Part shown: in pieces, positions 31,856 to 39,927 of the stretch
Layout of the letters: every line of letters starts with the position of its first letter
Numbering within the stretch: position 1 is the first letter of the stretch
Source: Flaviramulus sp.
Lineage (GTDB): Bacteria > Bacteroidota > Bacteroidia > Flavobacteriales > Flavobacteriaceae
NCBI GenBank assembly: GCA_030731745.1
Contig: JANQTJ010000045.1
Span: 1 to 46,332, forward strand
Reading direction: 5' to 3'
Length of the DNA: 46,332 bases
Translations under genes and position numbers: made by a program
Notes under the pieces: generated by a model
Database searches by the model: none
What the model saw: only the letters and a program-made list of their open reading frames with translations
Told to the model about the DNA's origin: nothing

Positions 31856-33004
31856 ATGCAGATCATACTCATAGGAAATTATAAATTAGATAACCAAGAG
31901 AGTATGGAGCGCTTTACGCTCATGCTGGCAGAGGGCTTTAAAAATTCGGGTATTGAAACTAAAATTTGGAGGCCTACCGTGCTTTTTGGTTTAAAATCCC
32001 TTAATCCCTACAAAGGCATCGGGAAATATCTAGGTTATATAGATAAATGGCTGGTCTTTCCATTAATATTAAATTTTAGAGTATTAAAAAACGTCAATAA
32101 AAAGCATGCTACGTTTTATCATGTTTGTGACCATTCCAATGCCCCCTATTTAAAACACTTACCAAAGCAAAACTCAGGCATTACCTGTCATGATGTACTG
32201 GCCATTCGTGGTGCTTTTGGTTTTAAGGATGCTTATTGTCCGGCAACTAAAATGGGTAAAATACTTCAAACATGGATTCTTAAAAATCTTTCAAAAGCCA
32301 GTAAAATGGCCTGCGTATCAGAGCACACCCTCTTTCAATTAAAAGCATTATCGAATCCAATTGCTAATAATCCTAAAGATTGGCGCGTTATACATAATGC
32401 TTTTAATGCGCCTTTTTATCCCATGTCTTCTGATGCATATAATGAATTACTGAAGCCTTTTGGTATTATAGAGAATGATGCATTTATATTACACATAGGG
32501 TCTTCTTTACCTCGAAAAAACAGAACACTCTTGTTGGATATGGTAAGTGTTTTAGGTGATAAATGGAATGGAGCTGTTTGTTTTGCTGGAGAGCCTTTAG
32601 AACAAGAACTTTTAGATCATGCAGTAAAATTAGGATTGGGTGATAGAGTAATTTCTGTTTCAAGGCCAAAACATGATGTTTTAGTAGGTTTATTAAGTGC
32701 GTGTAAAGCTTTTGTGTTTCCCTCGTTATCCGAAGGGTTTGGTTGGCCACTCATTGAAGCTCAAGCCTGTGGTGCTCCTGTCATAGCAAGTAGTTTAAAC
32801 CCCATGCCAGAGGTAAGTGGAGGTGCAGCAATTCATGCAGATCCTTTTAATCCTCAATTATTTGCCGAAGCCTTTATAAAGTTACAAAATGACGCGTTTA
32901 GAAATGAACTTATTGAAAGAGGCTTTGAGAATATTCAAAGATTTTCAAACGAAATCATGATTCAGGGGTATCTTGATTTATTTGGTATAAATAAAAACAT
33001 ATAA
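31856..33004 (+). CDS. Glycosyltransferase family 4
   Basis: 382 residues, GT-B fold. N-terminal IILIGNYKLDNQESMERF, VIHNAFNAPFYP at the hinge, LHIGSSLPRKNRTLL opening the second domain, and the E-x7-E motif SEGFGWPLIEAQ beginning near residue 293, then GAPVIASSLNPMPEVSGGAA, the usual pattern of mannosyl- and related transferases. 3 bp behind the polymerase-like gene, 6 bp before the next acyltransferase gene. Confidence 0.87.
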   Translation: MQIILIGNYKLDNQESMERFTLMLAEGFKNSGIETKIWRPTVLFGLKSLNPYKGIGKYLGYIDKWLVFPLILNFRVLKNVNKKHATFYHVCDHSNAPYLKHLPKQNSGITCHDVLAIRGAFGFKDAYCPATKMGKILQTWILKNLSKASKMACVSEHTLFQLKALSNPIANNPKDWRVIHNAFNAPFYPMSSDAYNELLKPFGIIENDAFILHIGSSLPRKNRTLLLDMVSVLGDKWNGAVCFAGEPLEQELLDHAVKLGLGDRVISVSRPKHDVLVGLLSACKAFVFPSLSEGFGWPLIEAQACGAPVIASSLNPMPEVSGGAAIHADPFNPQLFAEAFIKLQNDAFRNELIERGFENIQRFSNEIMIQGYLDLFGINKNI

Positions 33005-33010
33005 TTTGAA

Positions 33011-33673
33011 ATGATACTCAAAATTCTAACAACGTTAATGCCCTGGCCCATTAGGAGATATTTACTTCAAAAATTTTATGGTTTTGAGATTCATACTTCC
33101 GCACGTATAGGTTTGTCATGGGTTTTTCCTAAAAAACTAATCATGGGTGCCCATACAAGAATCGATCATTTTACAGTTGCCGTAAACTTAGATTTGATTC
33201 AGATAGATGCCAATGCAACTATTGGTAGAAACAATTGGATTACAGGATTTCCAACCCAAACGGATGCCTTACACTTTAAACATCAATTGGATCGAAAAGC
33301 TGAATTGATTTTAGGGGAATCTTCTGCCATTACTAAAAACCATCATATCGATTGTACGAATACCATTAAAATTGGAAAATTTAGCACCATAGCCGGGTAT
33401 CATTCTCAATTTTTAACGCATTCTATTAATGTTATCGATAATATACAAGACAGTGCACCTATAACCATAGGAGATTATACCTTTGTTGGAACCAATAGTG
33501 TGATATTAAATGGGGCCGTTTTACCATCGTATAGTGTTTTAGGAGCTAAATCCTTATTAAATAAAAAATTTGAAACCGAATGGACTTTATATGGAGGTCT
33601 TCCTGCAAAAGCATTAAGTGAGATTCCTAAAACAGCAAAATATTTTTCAAGACACGATGGATTTGTTAATTAG
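33011..33673 (+). CDS. Hexapeptide-repeat acyltransferase
   Basis: 220 residues. After an N-terminal helical segment with PWPIRRYLLQKFYGFEI, beta-helix turns run from about residue 36 (SARIGLSWVFPKKLIMGAHT, then ITIGDYTFVGTNSVILNGAV), ending LYGGLPAKAL. The central region has HHIDCTNTIKIGKFSTIAGY, a broken helix with a loop that may hold the active-site His. Probable sugar O-acyltransferase; acceptor unknown. Confidence 0.82.
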   Translation: MILKILTTLMPWPIRRYLLQKFYGFEIHTSARIGLSWVFPKKLIMGAHTRIDHFTVAVNLDLIQIDANATIGRNNWITGFPTQTDALHFKHQLDRKAELILGESSAITKNHHIDCTNTIKIGKFSTIAGYHSQFLTHSINVIDNIQDSAPITIGDYTFVGTNSVILNGAVLPSYSVLGAKSLLNKKFETEWTLYGGLPAKALSEIPKTAKYFSRHDGFVN

Positions 33674-33684
33674 AAAAGGTATCG

Positions 33685-34887
33685 ATGACAACTAAAAAAG
33701 TTTTACACGTAGTACATAGTATGGATCCTGTTTTAGGTGGGGTTTGTAAAGCAGTTCGCATCATTGCTACCAGCCTTATCCAAAATGGCGTTACAAATGA
33801 AGTGGTTAGTTTGGATAATCCCGACGATGACTTTGTTTTAAATGAGACGTTTAAACTGCATGCTTTGGGTAAAAGTAGCAATCCTTGGGGGTATCATTCA
33901 CAATTATTACCATGGCTTCAAGCGCATATAGCTCATTTTGATTATGTGGTGGTTCATGGTCTTTGGTTATATAATTCCTATGCGGTTTATAAAGCGTTTA
34001 AAATTCAACCAAATACCAATATAAAAAGTCCTAAATATTTTGTGATGCCTCACGGGATGTTAGACCCTTATTTTCAAAAGGCCTCCGGAAGGCGTTTAAA
34101 GGCCATTCGAAATTGGTTGTATTGGAAAGGTATTGAAAATAAAGTGGTAAATAATGCTGAAGGGTTGTTGTTTACATGTGAAGAAGAAAAGCAGTTAGCC
34201 AGAAAACCATTCAAACCCTACCATCCTAAAAGGGAATTGGTAGTAGGGTTAGGGGTGGAAGCGCCACCTAAATATACAGAAGGTATGGATTCTGCCTTTT
34301 TTAATACGTGTAAGGGGTTAGAAAAAAGACCATTCATATTATTTCTAAGTAGAATACACGAAAAAAAAGGGGTCGATTTATTAATTGAAGCTTATAAAAA
34401 CATTTTAAAAAATAATCAAGACAAAACAATAATACCCGCATTAGTGGTGGCAGGACCCGGTGGCGATACAGATTACGGAAAAAAAATAATGGCATCAGTT
34501 TCCGAGAATGCAGCTCTAAATAATACTGTTTTTTTTCCAGGGATGCTATCAGGAGATGCTAAATGGGGCGCTTTCTATAATAGTGAAGCTTTTGTATTGC
34601 CCAGTCATCAAGAAAATTTTGGTATTGCGGTTGTTGAATCATTAGCTTGTAAAAAGCCAGTTTTAATTTCTAATCAAATCAATATTTGGAAAGAAATTAA
34701 AGAGGCTAAGGCTGGTTTAGTTTATAATGATGATATTAATGGGACAACAGCACTTTTATCTGATTGGATGGAACTATCAATACAAGAAAAGGAGTTAATG
34801 GGGAAACAAGCTGAATTTTGTTACCAAGATCATTTTTCAGTGGAAGCTTTAGTGACAAGTTGGAAAACAAAAGTGCTAAAATCCTAG
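33685..34887 (+). CDS. Glycosyltransferase family 4
   Basis: 400 residues, GT-B fold. N-terminal KVLHVVHSMDPVLGGVCKA with the glycine-rich donor-domain loop, VVVHGLWLYNSYAVYKAF, MPHGMLDPYF, FILFLSRIHEKKGVDLL opening the second domain, and the E-x7-E motif HQENFGIAVVESL beginning near residue 310. MPHGMLDPYF plus RIHEKKG is typical of transferases of exopolysaccharide loci. 11 bp after the preceding acyltransferase gene. Confidence 0.88.
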   Translation: MTTKKVLHVVHSMDPVLGGVCKAVRIIATSLIQNGVTNEVVSLDNPDDDFVLNETFKLHALGKSSNPWGYHSQLLPWLQAHIAHFDYVVVHGLWLYNSYAVYKAFKIQPNTNIKSPKYFVMPHGMLDPYFQKASGRRLKAIRNWLYWKGIENKVVNNAEGLLFTCEEEKQLARKPFKPYHPKRELVVGLGVEAPPKYTEGMDSAFFNTCKGLEKRPFILFLSRIHEKKGVDLLIEAYKNILKNNQDKTIIPALVVAGPGGDTDYGKKIMASVSENAALNNTVFFPGMLSGDAKWGAFYNSEAFVLPSHQENFGIAVVESLACKKPVLISNQINIWKEIKEAKAGLVYNDDINGTTALLSDWMELSIQEKELMGKQAEFCYQDHFSVEALVTSWKTKVLKS

Positions 34888-34930
34888 TTAACCAGCTTAG
34901 GATGAAATTTTTTAATAAAATAGTTTAAAT

Positions 34931-35488
34931 ATGACCAATACAGATACGTTCTCAGGACCTTCATTCAGTCTTAAAAATAGGTTAGCTCGGGTGCTTTGGA
35001 ACTTGGTCTACCTCATTTTTATACGGTATTCTCCAAATCCTATGCACCAATGGCGCACTATTATTTTAAGATTATTTGGGGCCAAAATTGGTAAAGGCGT
35101 GCATGTGTATCCTAAAGTCACTATTTGGGCACCATGGAATTTGGTTTTAGAAGATGCCTGTGGTATTGCCAATGGCGTCACTTTATATTCGCAAGGTTTA
35201 ATTCATATTGGTAAGCGCACGGTAATCTCTCAAGGGGCACACCTGGTTGCAGGCACCCACGATTATACCAAATTAGGGTTTCCCTTATTCACCAAACCCA
35301 TAACCATTGGCGACCATGTATGGGTAGCTTCAGAAACGTTTATACATCCTGGAGTCACCATAGGAACAGGTAGTGTTATAGGGGCACGCTCCGTGGTTAC
35401 CAAAAACATGCCCGAATGGATGGTTTGTACTGGGCATCCTTGCGTACCTATAAAAGAACGGGTTTTAGAAGGTTTTGATAAAAAATAA
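34931..35488 (+). CDS. WcaF-like colanic acid-type acetyltransferase
   Basis: 185 residues. The N-terminus LARVLWNLVYLIFIRYSP, then MHQWRTIILRLFGAKIG, YPKVTIWAPWNLVLED, GTHDYTKLGFPLFTKPITIG and SETFIHPGVTIGTGSVIGAR match the WcaF group of hexapeptide acetyltransferases. HDY contains the probable catalytic His. It would O-acetylate a residue, often fucose or galactose in known systems. DNA here is also relatively GC-rich (31 of 60 at 35221-35280 by my count). It lies 43 bp after the GT4 gene and 14 bp before the GT2 gene. Confidence 0.87.
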   Translation: MTNTDTFSGPSFSLKNRLARVLWNLVYLIFIRYSPNPMHQWRTIILRLFGAKIGKGVHVYPKVTIWAPWNLVLEDACGIANGVTLYSQGLIHIGKRTVISQGAHLVAGTHDYTKLGFPLFTKPITIGDHVWVASETFIHPGVTIGTGSVIGARSVVTKNMPEWMVCTGHPCVPIKERVLEGFDKK

Positions 35489-35502
35489 ATTAATAAAATA
35501 AG

Positions 35503-36315
35503 ATGATTTCAATTGTTATTCTTACAAAAAACGAAGCCAAAGATTTACCAAAGTCTTTAAATGCCATAACATGGTGTGATGATATTCATGTGTTGGACTC
35601 AGGGAGTACTGATGATACCATCAAAATAGCCGAATCGTTTGGTGCAAAAGTAAGTTACAATTCATTTGTTAGTTTTGGTCAACAACGAAATCATGCTTTG
35701 GATGTTTTGGTATTAGAAAATGACTGGATATTATTTTTAGATGCTGATGAGGTAGTGACTGAGCCCTTTAAAAAAGCCCTTTTTGAGGCTATAGATACAG
35801 CAGATGAAGATACCGCTGGGTTTTATTGCTGTTGGAAGATGATGTTAGAAAATACTTGGTTAAAACATTGTGATAATTTTCCGAAGTGGCAATTTAGATT
35901 GATGCGTAAAGGGAGGGCGCGTTTTACCGATTTTGGGCATGGGCAAAAAGAAAGTGAGGTTAAAGGTGATATAAAATATTTAAAAGAACCTTATTTGCAT
36001 TATGGATTTTCAAAGGGCTGGGCACAATGGATGGATAGGCATAATAGATATTCTACCCAAGAAGCGAAAGCCAGAGTAGAGAATAAGCCTCCTTTCAATA
36101 ATATGTTTTCTAAAAATTCGAGTGTTAGGAACCCTGCACTCAAGTCTTGGCTTTGTCAGTTACCTGGTTGGCCTTTCATTCGTTTTTTTCAAGCATATAT
36201 TATTAGTTTGGGGTTTTTAGAAGGCATTCCCGGATTTATATATTGCATCAATATGGCGTATTATGAGTTTTTAATTCAAATAAAAATCAGAGAGCAAAGA
36301 AAACTAAATGAATAA
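35503..36315 (+). CDS. Glycosyltransferase family 2 (WaaE/KdtX-like)
   Basis: 270 residues. ISIVILTKNEAKDLPKSL, HVLDSGSTDDT and FLDADEVVTEPF define a WaaE/KdtX-type GT2. The middle WQFRLMRKGRARFTDFGHG and the hydrophobic C-terminal FLEGIPGFIYCINMAYYEF follow the same plan as the protein at 6470-7231, of which it is a distant paralogue. Its end overlaps the VanZ-like gene by 8 bp. Confidence 0.86.
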   Translation: MISIVILTKNEAKDLPKSLNAITWCDDIHVLDSGSTDDTIKIAESFGAKVSYNSFVSFGQQRNHALDVLVLENDWILFLDADEVVTEPFKKALFEAIDTADEDTAGFYCCWKMMLENTWLKHCDNFPKWQFRLMRKGRARFTDFGHGQKESEVKGDIKYLKEPYLHYGFSKGWAQWMDRHNRYSTQEAKARVENKPPFNNMFSKNSSVRNPALKSWLCQLPGWPFIRFFQAYIISLGFLEGIPGFIYCINMAYYEFLIQIKIREQRKLNE

Positions 36316-36757
36316 TTCGAATACATCATACTTTATGAAAAGGGGGATTAGTTTTTACATATTTTATGTTTTAATTTCAATTGGCGTGTTAGCCGTATTG
36401 TATTTTAGCTGGATTTCTAGTCCAAAACTTGAAAATAATTGGTTGGTACCTTACAAAGTAGCAAAATGGGCAGATAGTTATGAAAACATGAATTTAAGAA
36501 CTGCCATACCATTTTTTTTTATTGGCATTTTTTCTGGTTTTCTTTTAATATTAAAGAATTCTAGTTTACGCATGTGGATTTTTATTTGGGTTTTGTTGTC
36601 TCTCCTTGCGCTATTAGCTGAATTTGGTCAATTTTTCAGACCCTATAGAATATTTGATAAAGGTGATATCAAATGGGGGGTACTGGGTTCAACTTTAGGT
36701 TTGTTACCTATCTATGGCTTATTTTTATTTTTAAAACGCAATAAAAGAATTAAATAA
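36308..36757 (+). CDS. VanZ-like small membrane protein
   Basis: 149 residues with four predicted membrane helices (about residues 15-35, 65-82, 88-108, 125-143). The LLALLAEFGQFFRPYRIFDKGDI stretch, split over residues 95-117, resembles VanZ-family proteins, where a Glu and a following Arg/Asp-rich loop are conserved. Members occur in exopolysaccharide loci, but their role there is unknown. It overlaps the preceding gene by 8 bp and is followed by wcaI-like after 6 bp. Confidence 0.72.
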   Translation: MNNSNTSYFMKRGISFYIFYVLISIGVLAVLYFSWISSPKLENNWLVPYKVAKWADSYENMNLRTAIPFFFIGIFSGFLLILKNSSLRMWIFIWVLLSLLALLAEFGQFFRPYRIFDKGDIKWGVLGSTLGLLPIYGLFLFLKRNKRIK

Positions 36758-36763
36758 AATTTT

Positions 36764-38008
36764 ATGGGAAAGCGCATATTACTAATTGGATATAATTTTT
36801 CGCCAGAACCTACAGGTATTGGTAAGTACAGTGGTGAAATGATCGATTGGTTAGCGAATGCAGGCTATGATTGTACCGTGGTAACTACCTACCCCTATTA
36901 CCCGTATTGGAAGGTGCAAGCGCCCTATCATAAAAATAGATTTTGGTATCAAAAAGAAGTTAAAAACTATAAATCTGGTGGCAAAATGACCGTATATCGT
37001 TGCCCCATGTATGTACCTTCAGAACCCTCAGGAAAGAAACGCATGCTTTTAGATGTGTCTTTCATGGTCTCTGCATTTTTTCAATTAGTTCAATTATTAT
37101 TTAAAAAAAAATGTGACACCGTTATTACGGTAGTTCCCTCATTTCAATTTGGGTTATTAGGCTACTTCTACAAGGTCTTTAAAAAGTCTAAAACGGTGTA
37201 TCATATTCAAGACATGCAAATAGAGGCTGCTCAAGATTTAAATATGATAACCTCTAAAAAAGTGATTAATCAATTATATAAAGTAGAACAATTTATTTTT
37301 AGAAAAACAGATATCATAAGTAGTATTTCAGAAAAAATGGTATCTAAAATCGAAGAAAAAGCCCATAAAAAAGTGGTGCTGTTTCCCAACTGGTCTGATA
37401 CCTCATTTTTTCATCCCCTAACTGAAAAAGATAGACTTAAAACCGATTTTGGATTTAAAGAATCCGATCAAGTGGTTTTGTATTCTGGAGCCATTGGTGA
37501 AAAACAAGGTTTAGAAGCCATTATTTACGCGGCAGAAACATTTAGAAACAGGGCAGCAGTAAAATTTGTGATTTGTGGTACGGGACCTTACAAACAAAAA
37601 TTAGAAGCCTTAACAAAAAGTTTAAGTTTAAATAATGTGTTATTTTTTCCATTACAACCCATGGAAAAGTTTAACCAATTTTTAAACATGGCGGATGTGC
37701 ATTTAGTCATACAAAAAGCCAAAGCCAGTGATTTAGTGATGCCATCCAAACTAACTACCATTTTATCCGTAGGTGGGTTTGCTTTAATTACTGCGAATGA
37801 AGATTCTGGTTTATATGCTTTAACAAAAAAATATGACATGGGGCTCTTGGTGGCTGCCGAAAATCAAATCGCTTTAAATGAGGGCATAGAAGCGGCATTA
37901 ACCACCCAAGCGCGTGTAACAATTATGAAGAATGCCCGTAGCTATGCTGAAAATTATTTAGATATTAATAATGTGATGAAGCTTTTTTTAATTAATATTT
38001 CGGAGTAG
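36764..38008 (+). CDS. WcaI-like glycosyltransferase (family 4)
   Basis: 414 residues. RILLIGYNFSPEPTGIGKYS with EMIDWLANAGYDCTVVTTYP and YPYYPYWKV is the distinctive N-terminus of WcaI, the putative fucosyl- or colanic acid-type transferase. Second domain: VVLYSGAIGEKQGLEAI, FVICGTGPYKQKLE and LVMPSKLTTILSVGG in place of the E-x7-E motif, as in this group. No membrane helix. It precedes the two GT8 genes. Confidence 0.88.
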   Translation: MGKRILLIGYNFSPEPTGIGKYSGEMIDWLANAGYDCTVVTTYPYYPYWKVQAPYHKNRFWYQKEVKNYKSGGKMTVYRCPMYVPSEPSGKKRMLLDVSFMVSAFFQLVQLLFKKKCDTVITVVPSFQFGLLGYFYKVFKKSKTVYHIQDMQIEAAQDLNMITSKKVINQLYKVEQFIFRKTDIISSISEKMVSKIEEKAHKKVVLFPNWSDTSFFHPLTEKDRLKTDFGFKESDQVVLYSGAIGEKQGLEAIIYAAETFRNRAAVKFVICGTGPYKQKLEALTKSLSLNNVLFFPLQPMEKFNQFLNMADVHLVIQKAKASDLVMPSKLTTILSVGGFALITANEDSGLYALTKKYDMGLLVAAENQIALNEGIEAALTTQARVTIMKNARSYAENYLDINNVMKLFLINISE

Positions 38009-38036
38009 CTTAATCATCATATAAAGTTGAGAGAGA

Positions 38037-38924
38037 ATGAATATAGTGTTTAGCATTAATTATTTGGGGCTTGAAGGTTTGGGTGCAACACTCAGTTCGC
38101 TTGTCCAAAATTGTTCGAACTCAAAAGAACTTATTTTATGGTTTTTTTGTTCAGACTTGGATTTAAAGCATAAGCTTAACATAAAACAATTATTAAAAAA
38201 CGAGCATTTTAAAGGAGACATCAAGATGGTCGATTTTGATGCCAAAACTAAATTTGGTTATATGAAATCCTTACACGGTGATTATACAACCTATGGCAGA
38301 CTTTTAATTCCGGAATTAATTGAAGATGATGTGGCTTTATATTTAGATTCTGATTTGGTAGTTGAAGTAGATGTTTTAGATTTAAAAAATATAGATTTTC
38401 ATGATCATATTTTAGCTGCAGCAAGTGCCACTCAAGTTAAAGACCAGTTAGAAGGGGCGTTTTTTATAGATAAGCTAAATTGGCATCCTGAAACTAATTA
38501 TTTTAACGCCGGCGTTTTATTATTAAATTTAAAGAAATGGCGATTAGATAATGTCGCAGATAGGTGGAAGCAAATATCATTTCAATACCCTAATGAATTT
38601 ATCTCTGCTGATCAAACTCTATTAAATGTTCTGTGTAATGGGAAATTCATGCAACTTCCTAATTATTATAATAACGCTTGGTTTCCTGGTGTTAACGATA
38701 AAGAAATAGATGTTAAATCTTCTATAATACATTTTGTTGGATCTCCCAAGCCTTGGGATCTTTTAGGAAAACATTTACATAAAGGATTCCCGAAATGGTT
38801 GGATTACAACACACCATTTTGGAGTGGTCATTACGAAACACTGGGTGTAGATAAATTAAAAAGGTCGTGGAAAATTAGAAGAAGTTTATTAAAACATCTT
38901 ATAAATAAGTATTTTATTAATTAA
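38037..38924 (+). CDS. Glycosyltransferase family 8, first of a tandem pair
   Basis: 295 residues. NIVFSINYLGLEGLGATLSS at the N-terminus, TTYGRLLIPEL, the DXD motif ALYLDSDLVVEV (about residues 98-109), NYFNAGVLLLNLKKW and ADQTLLNVLC are family 8 features; FVGSPKPWD carries the conserved HxxGxxKPW-like segment. Retaining galactosyl/glucosyltransferase type. A GAGAG ribosome-binding-like stretch stands before the ATG, unusual here. It is a close paralogue of the next gene; the last residues IRRSLLKHL are identical. Confidence 0.88.
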   Translation: MNIVFSINYLGLEGLGATLSSLVQNCSNSKELILWFFCSDLDLKHKLNIKQLLKNEHFKGDIKMVDFDAKTKFGYMKSLHGDYTTYGRLLIPELIEDDVALYLDSDLVVEVDVLDLKNIDFHDHILAAASATQVKDQLEGAFFIDKLNWHPETNYFNAGVLLLNLKKWRLDNVADRWKQISFQYPNEFISADQTLLNVLCNGKFMQLPNYYNNAWFPGVNDKEIDVKSSIIHFVGSPKPWDLLGKHLHKGFPKWLDYNTPFWSGHYETLGVDKLKRSWKIRRSLLKHLINKYFIN

Positions 38925-38961
38925 GTGAATTTGAGAATCAATAATTTTTATTTTAAAGCAA

Positions 38962-39843
38962 ATGAATATCGTTTTTAATATCAACACCTTTGGTTTAGAA
39001 GGCTTAGGTGCAACACTCACGTCCTTAGTTCGAAATTGTTCCAATAGCAAATTGCTAAACCTCTATTTTCTGTGTTCAGATCTGTCTTCAGAAAACAAAG
39101 ATAATGTTAAGACGCTATTGAAAGATGAGTCGTACGAGGGTAGTTTAGAGTTTATTGATTTTAATGCCAAAGCAAAATTTGGTCATTTAAGTGGCTTGCA
39201 TGGCGACTGGACCACTTATGGCAGGTTGTTGATACCAGAATTAATTGATAAAGAAACCGCGTTATATTTAGATGCTGATTTATTGATATTGTTAGATGTC
39301 TTAGAACTAAAAGATTTTGATTTTTCTGATAAAATTATAGGAGCCGTGCATGGAGCTCGTATCGCGTCCGTTTTAGATAAATCTTTTTTTATTGATAAAC
39401 TCAACTGGAAATTGGATGTAGCGTATTTCAATGCAGGTGTTATCTTTATGAATTTAAAAAAATGGAGAGAATCAGAAATAGATAAAAAAATTGATTTTTT
39501 AACAACCAAATTTCCCCATGATTTAATTTCGCACGACCAGACGCTATTAAATGCGGTTTGTGAAGGCCATTTTGCGCAGCTTCCAAATAAGTTTAATGTA
39601 GGTTGGTTTCCAGGGCGTAATAGACCTGAATATGATTCTGAAGTTATTTGGCACTTTATTGGTGCGCCTAAACCTTGGGATTTTTTAGGGAAGATTATTC
39701 ACAAGGGCTATGCGGAATGGCAACGGTATAACACGCCTTTTTGGAAAAAGCTATATGGGAAACTAACCTTTGATAAACTCTATCGCTCTTGGAAAATTAG
39801 AAGAAGTTTATTAAAGCATTTAAAAAATAGGGTTTTCAGATAA
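38962..39843 (+). CDS. Glycosyltransferase family 8, second of a tandem pair
   Basis: 293 residues, collinear with the preceding protein throughout: NTFGLEGLGATLTSLVRNCS, TTYGRLLIPEL, ALYLDADLLI, AYFNAGVIFMNLKKW, HDQTLLNAVC and FIGAPKPWDFLG. It uses DAD for the DXD motif. Last gene of the exopolysaccharide operon, 40 bp before the terminator hairpin. Divergence between the two copies suggests they add different residues or act on different acceptors. Confidence 0.88.
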   Translation: MNIVFNINTFGLEGLGATLTSLVRNCSNSKLLNLYFLCSDLSSENKDNVKTLLKDESYEGSLEFIDFNAKAKFGHLSGLHGDWTTYGRLLIPELIDKETALYLDADLLILLDVLELKDFDFSDKIIGAVHGARIASVLDKSFFIDKLNWKLDVAYFNAGVIFMNLKKWRESEIDKKIDFLTTKFPHDLISHDQTLLNAVCEGHFAQLPNKFNVGWFPGRNRPEYDSEVIWHFIGAPKPWDFLGKIIHKGYAEWQRYNTPFWKKLYGKLTFDKLYRSWKIRRSLLKHLKNRVFR

Positions 39844-39882
39844 TATTTTTTGTAATTTAAAAACTTACCATATCTAAAAGAT

Positions 39883-39912
39883 AAAGCCAACTACTTAGTA
39901 GTTGGCTTTTGT
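39883..39912. terminator. Strong intrinsic terminator ending the exopolysaccharide operon
   Basis: A perfect 12-bp stem (39883-39894 with 39898-39909) closes a TTA loop and is followed by a short T-run. The opposite strand is also followed by T-rich DNA, so it may also stop the convergent operon ending at 39928. Confidence 0.85.
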
Positions 39913-39927
39913 ATATTAAAAGTTATA

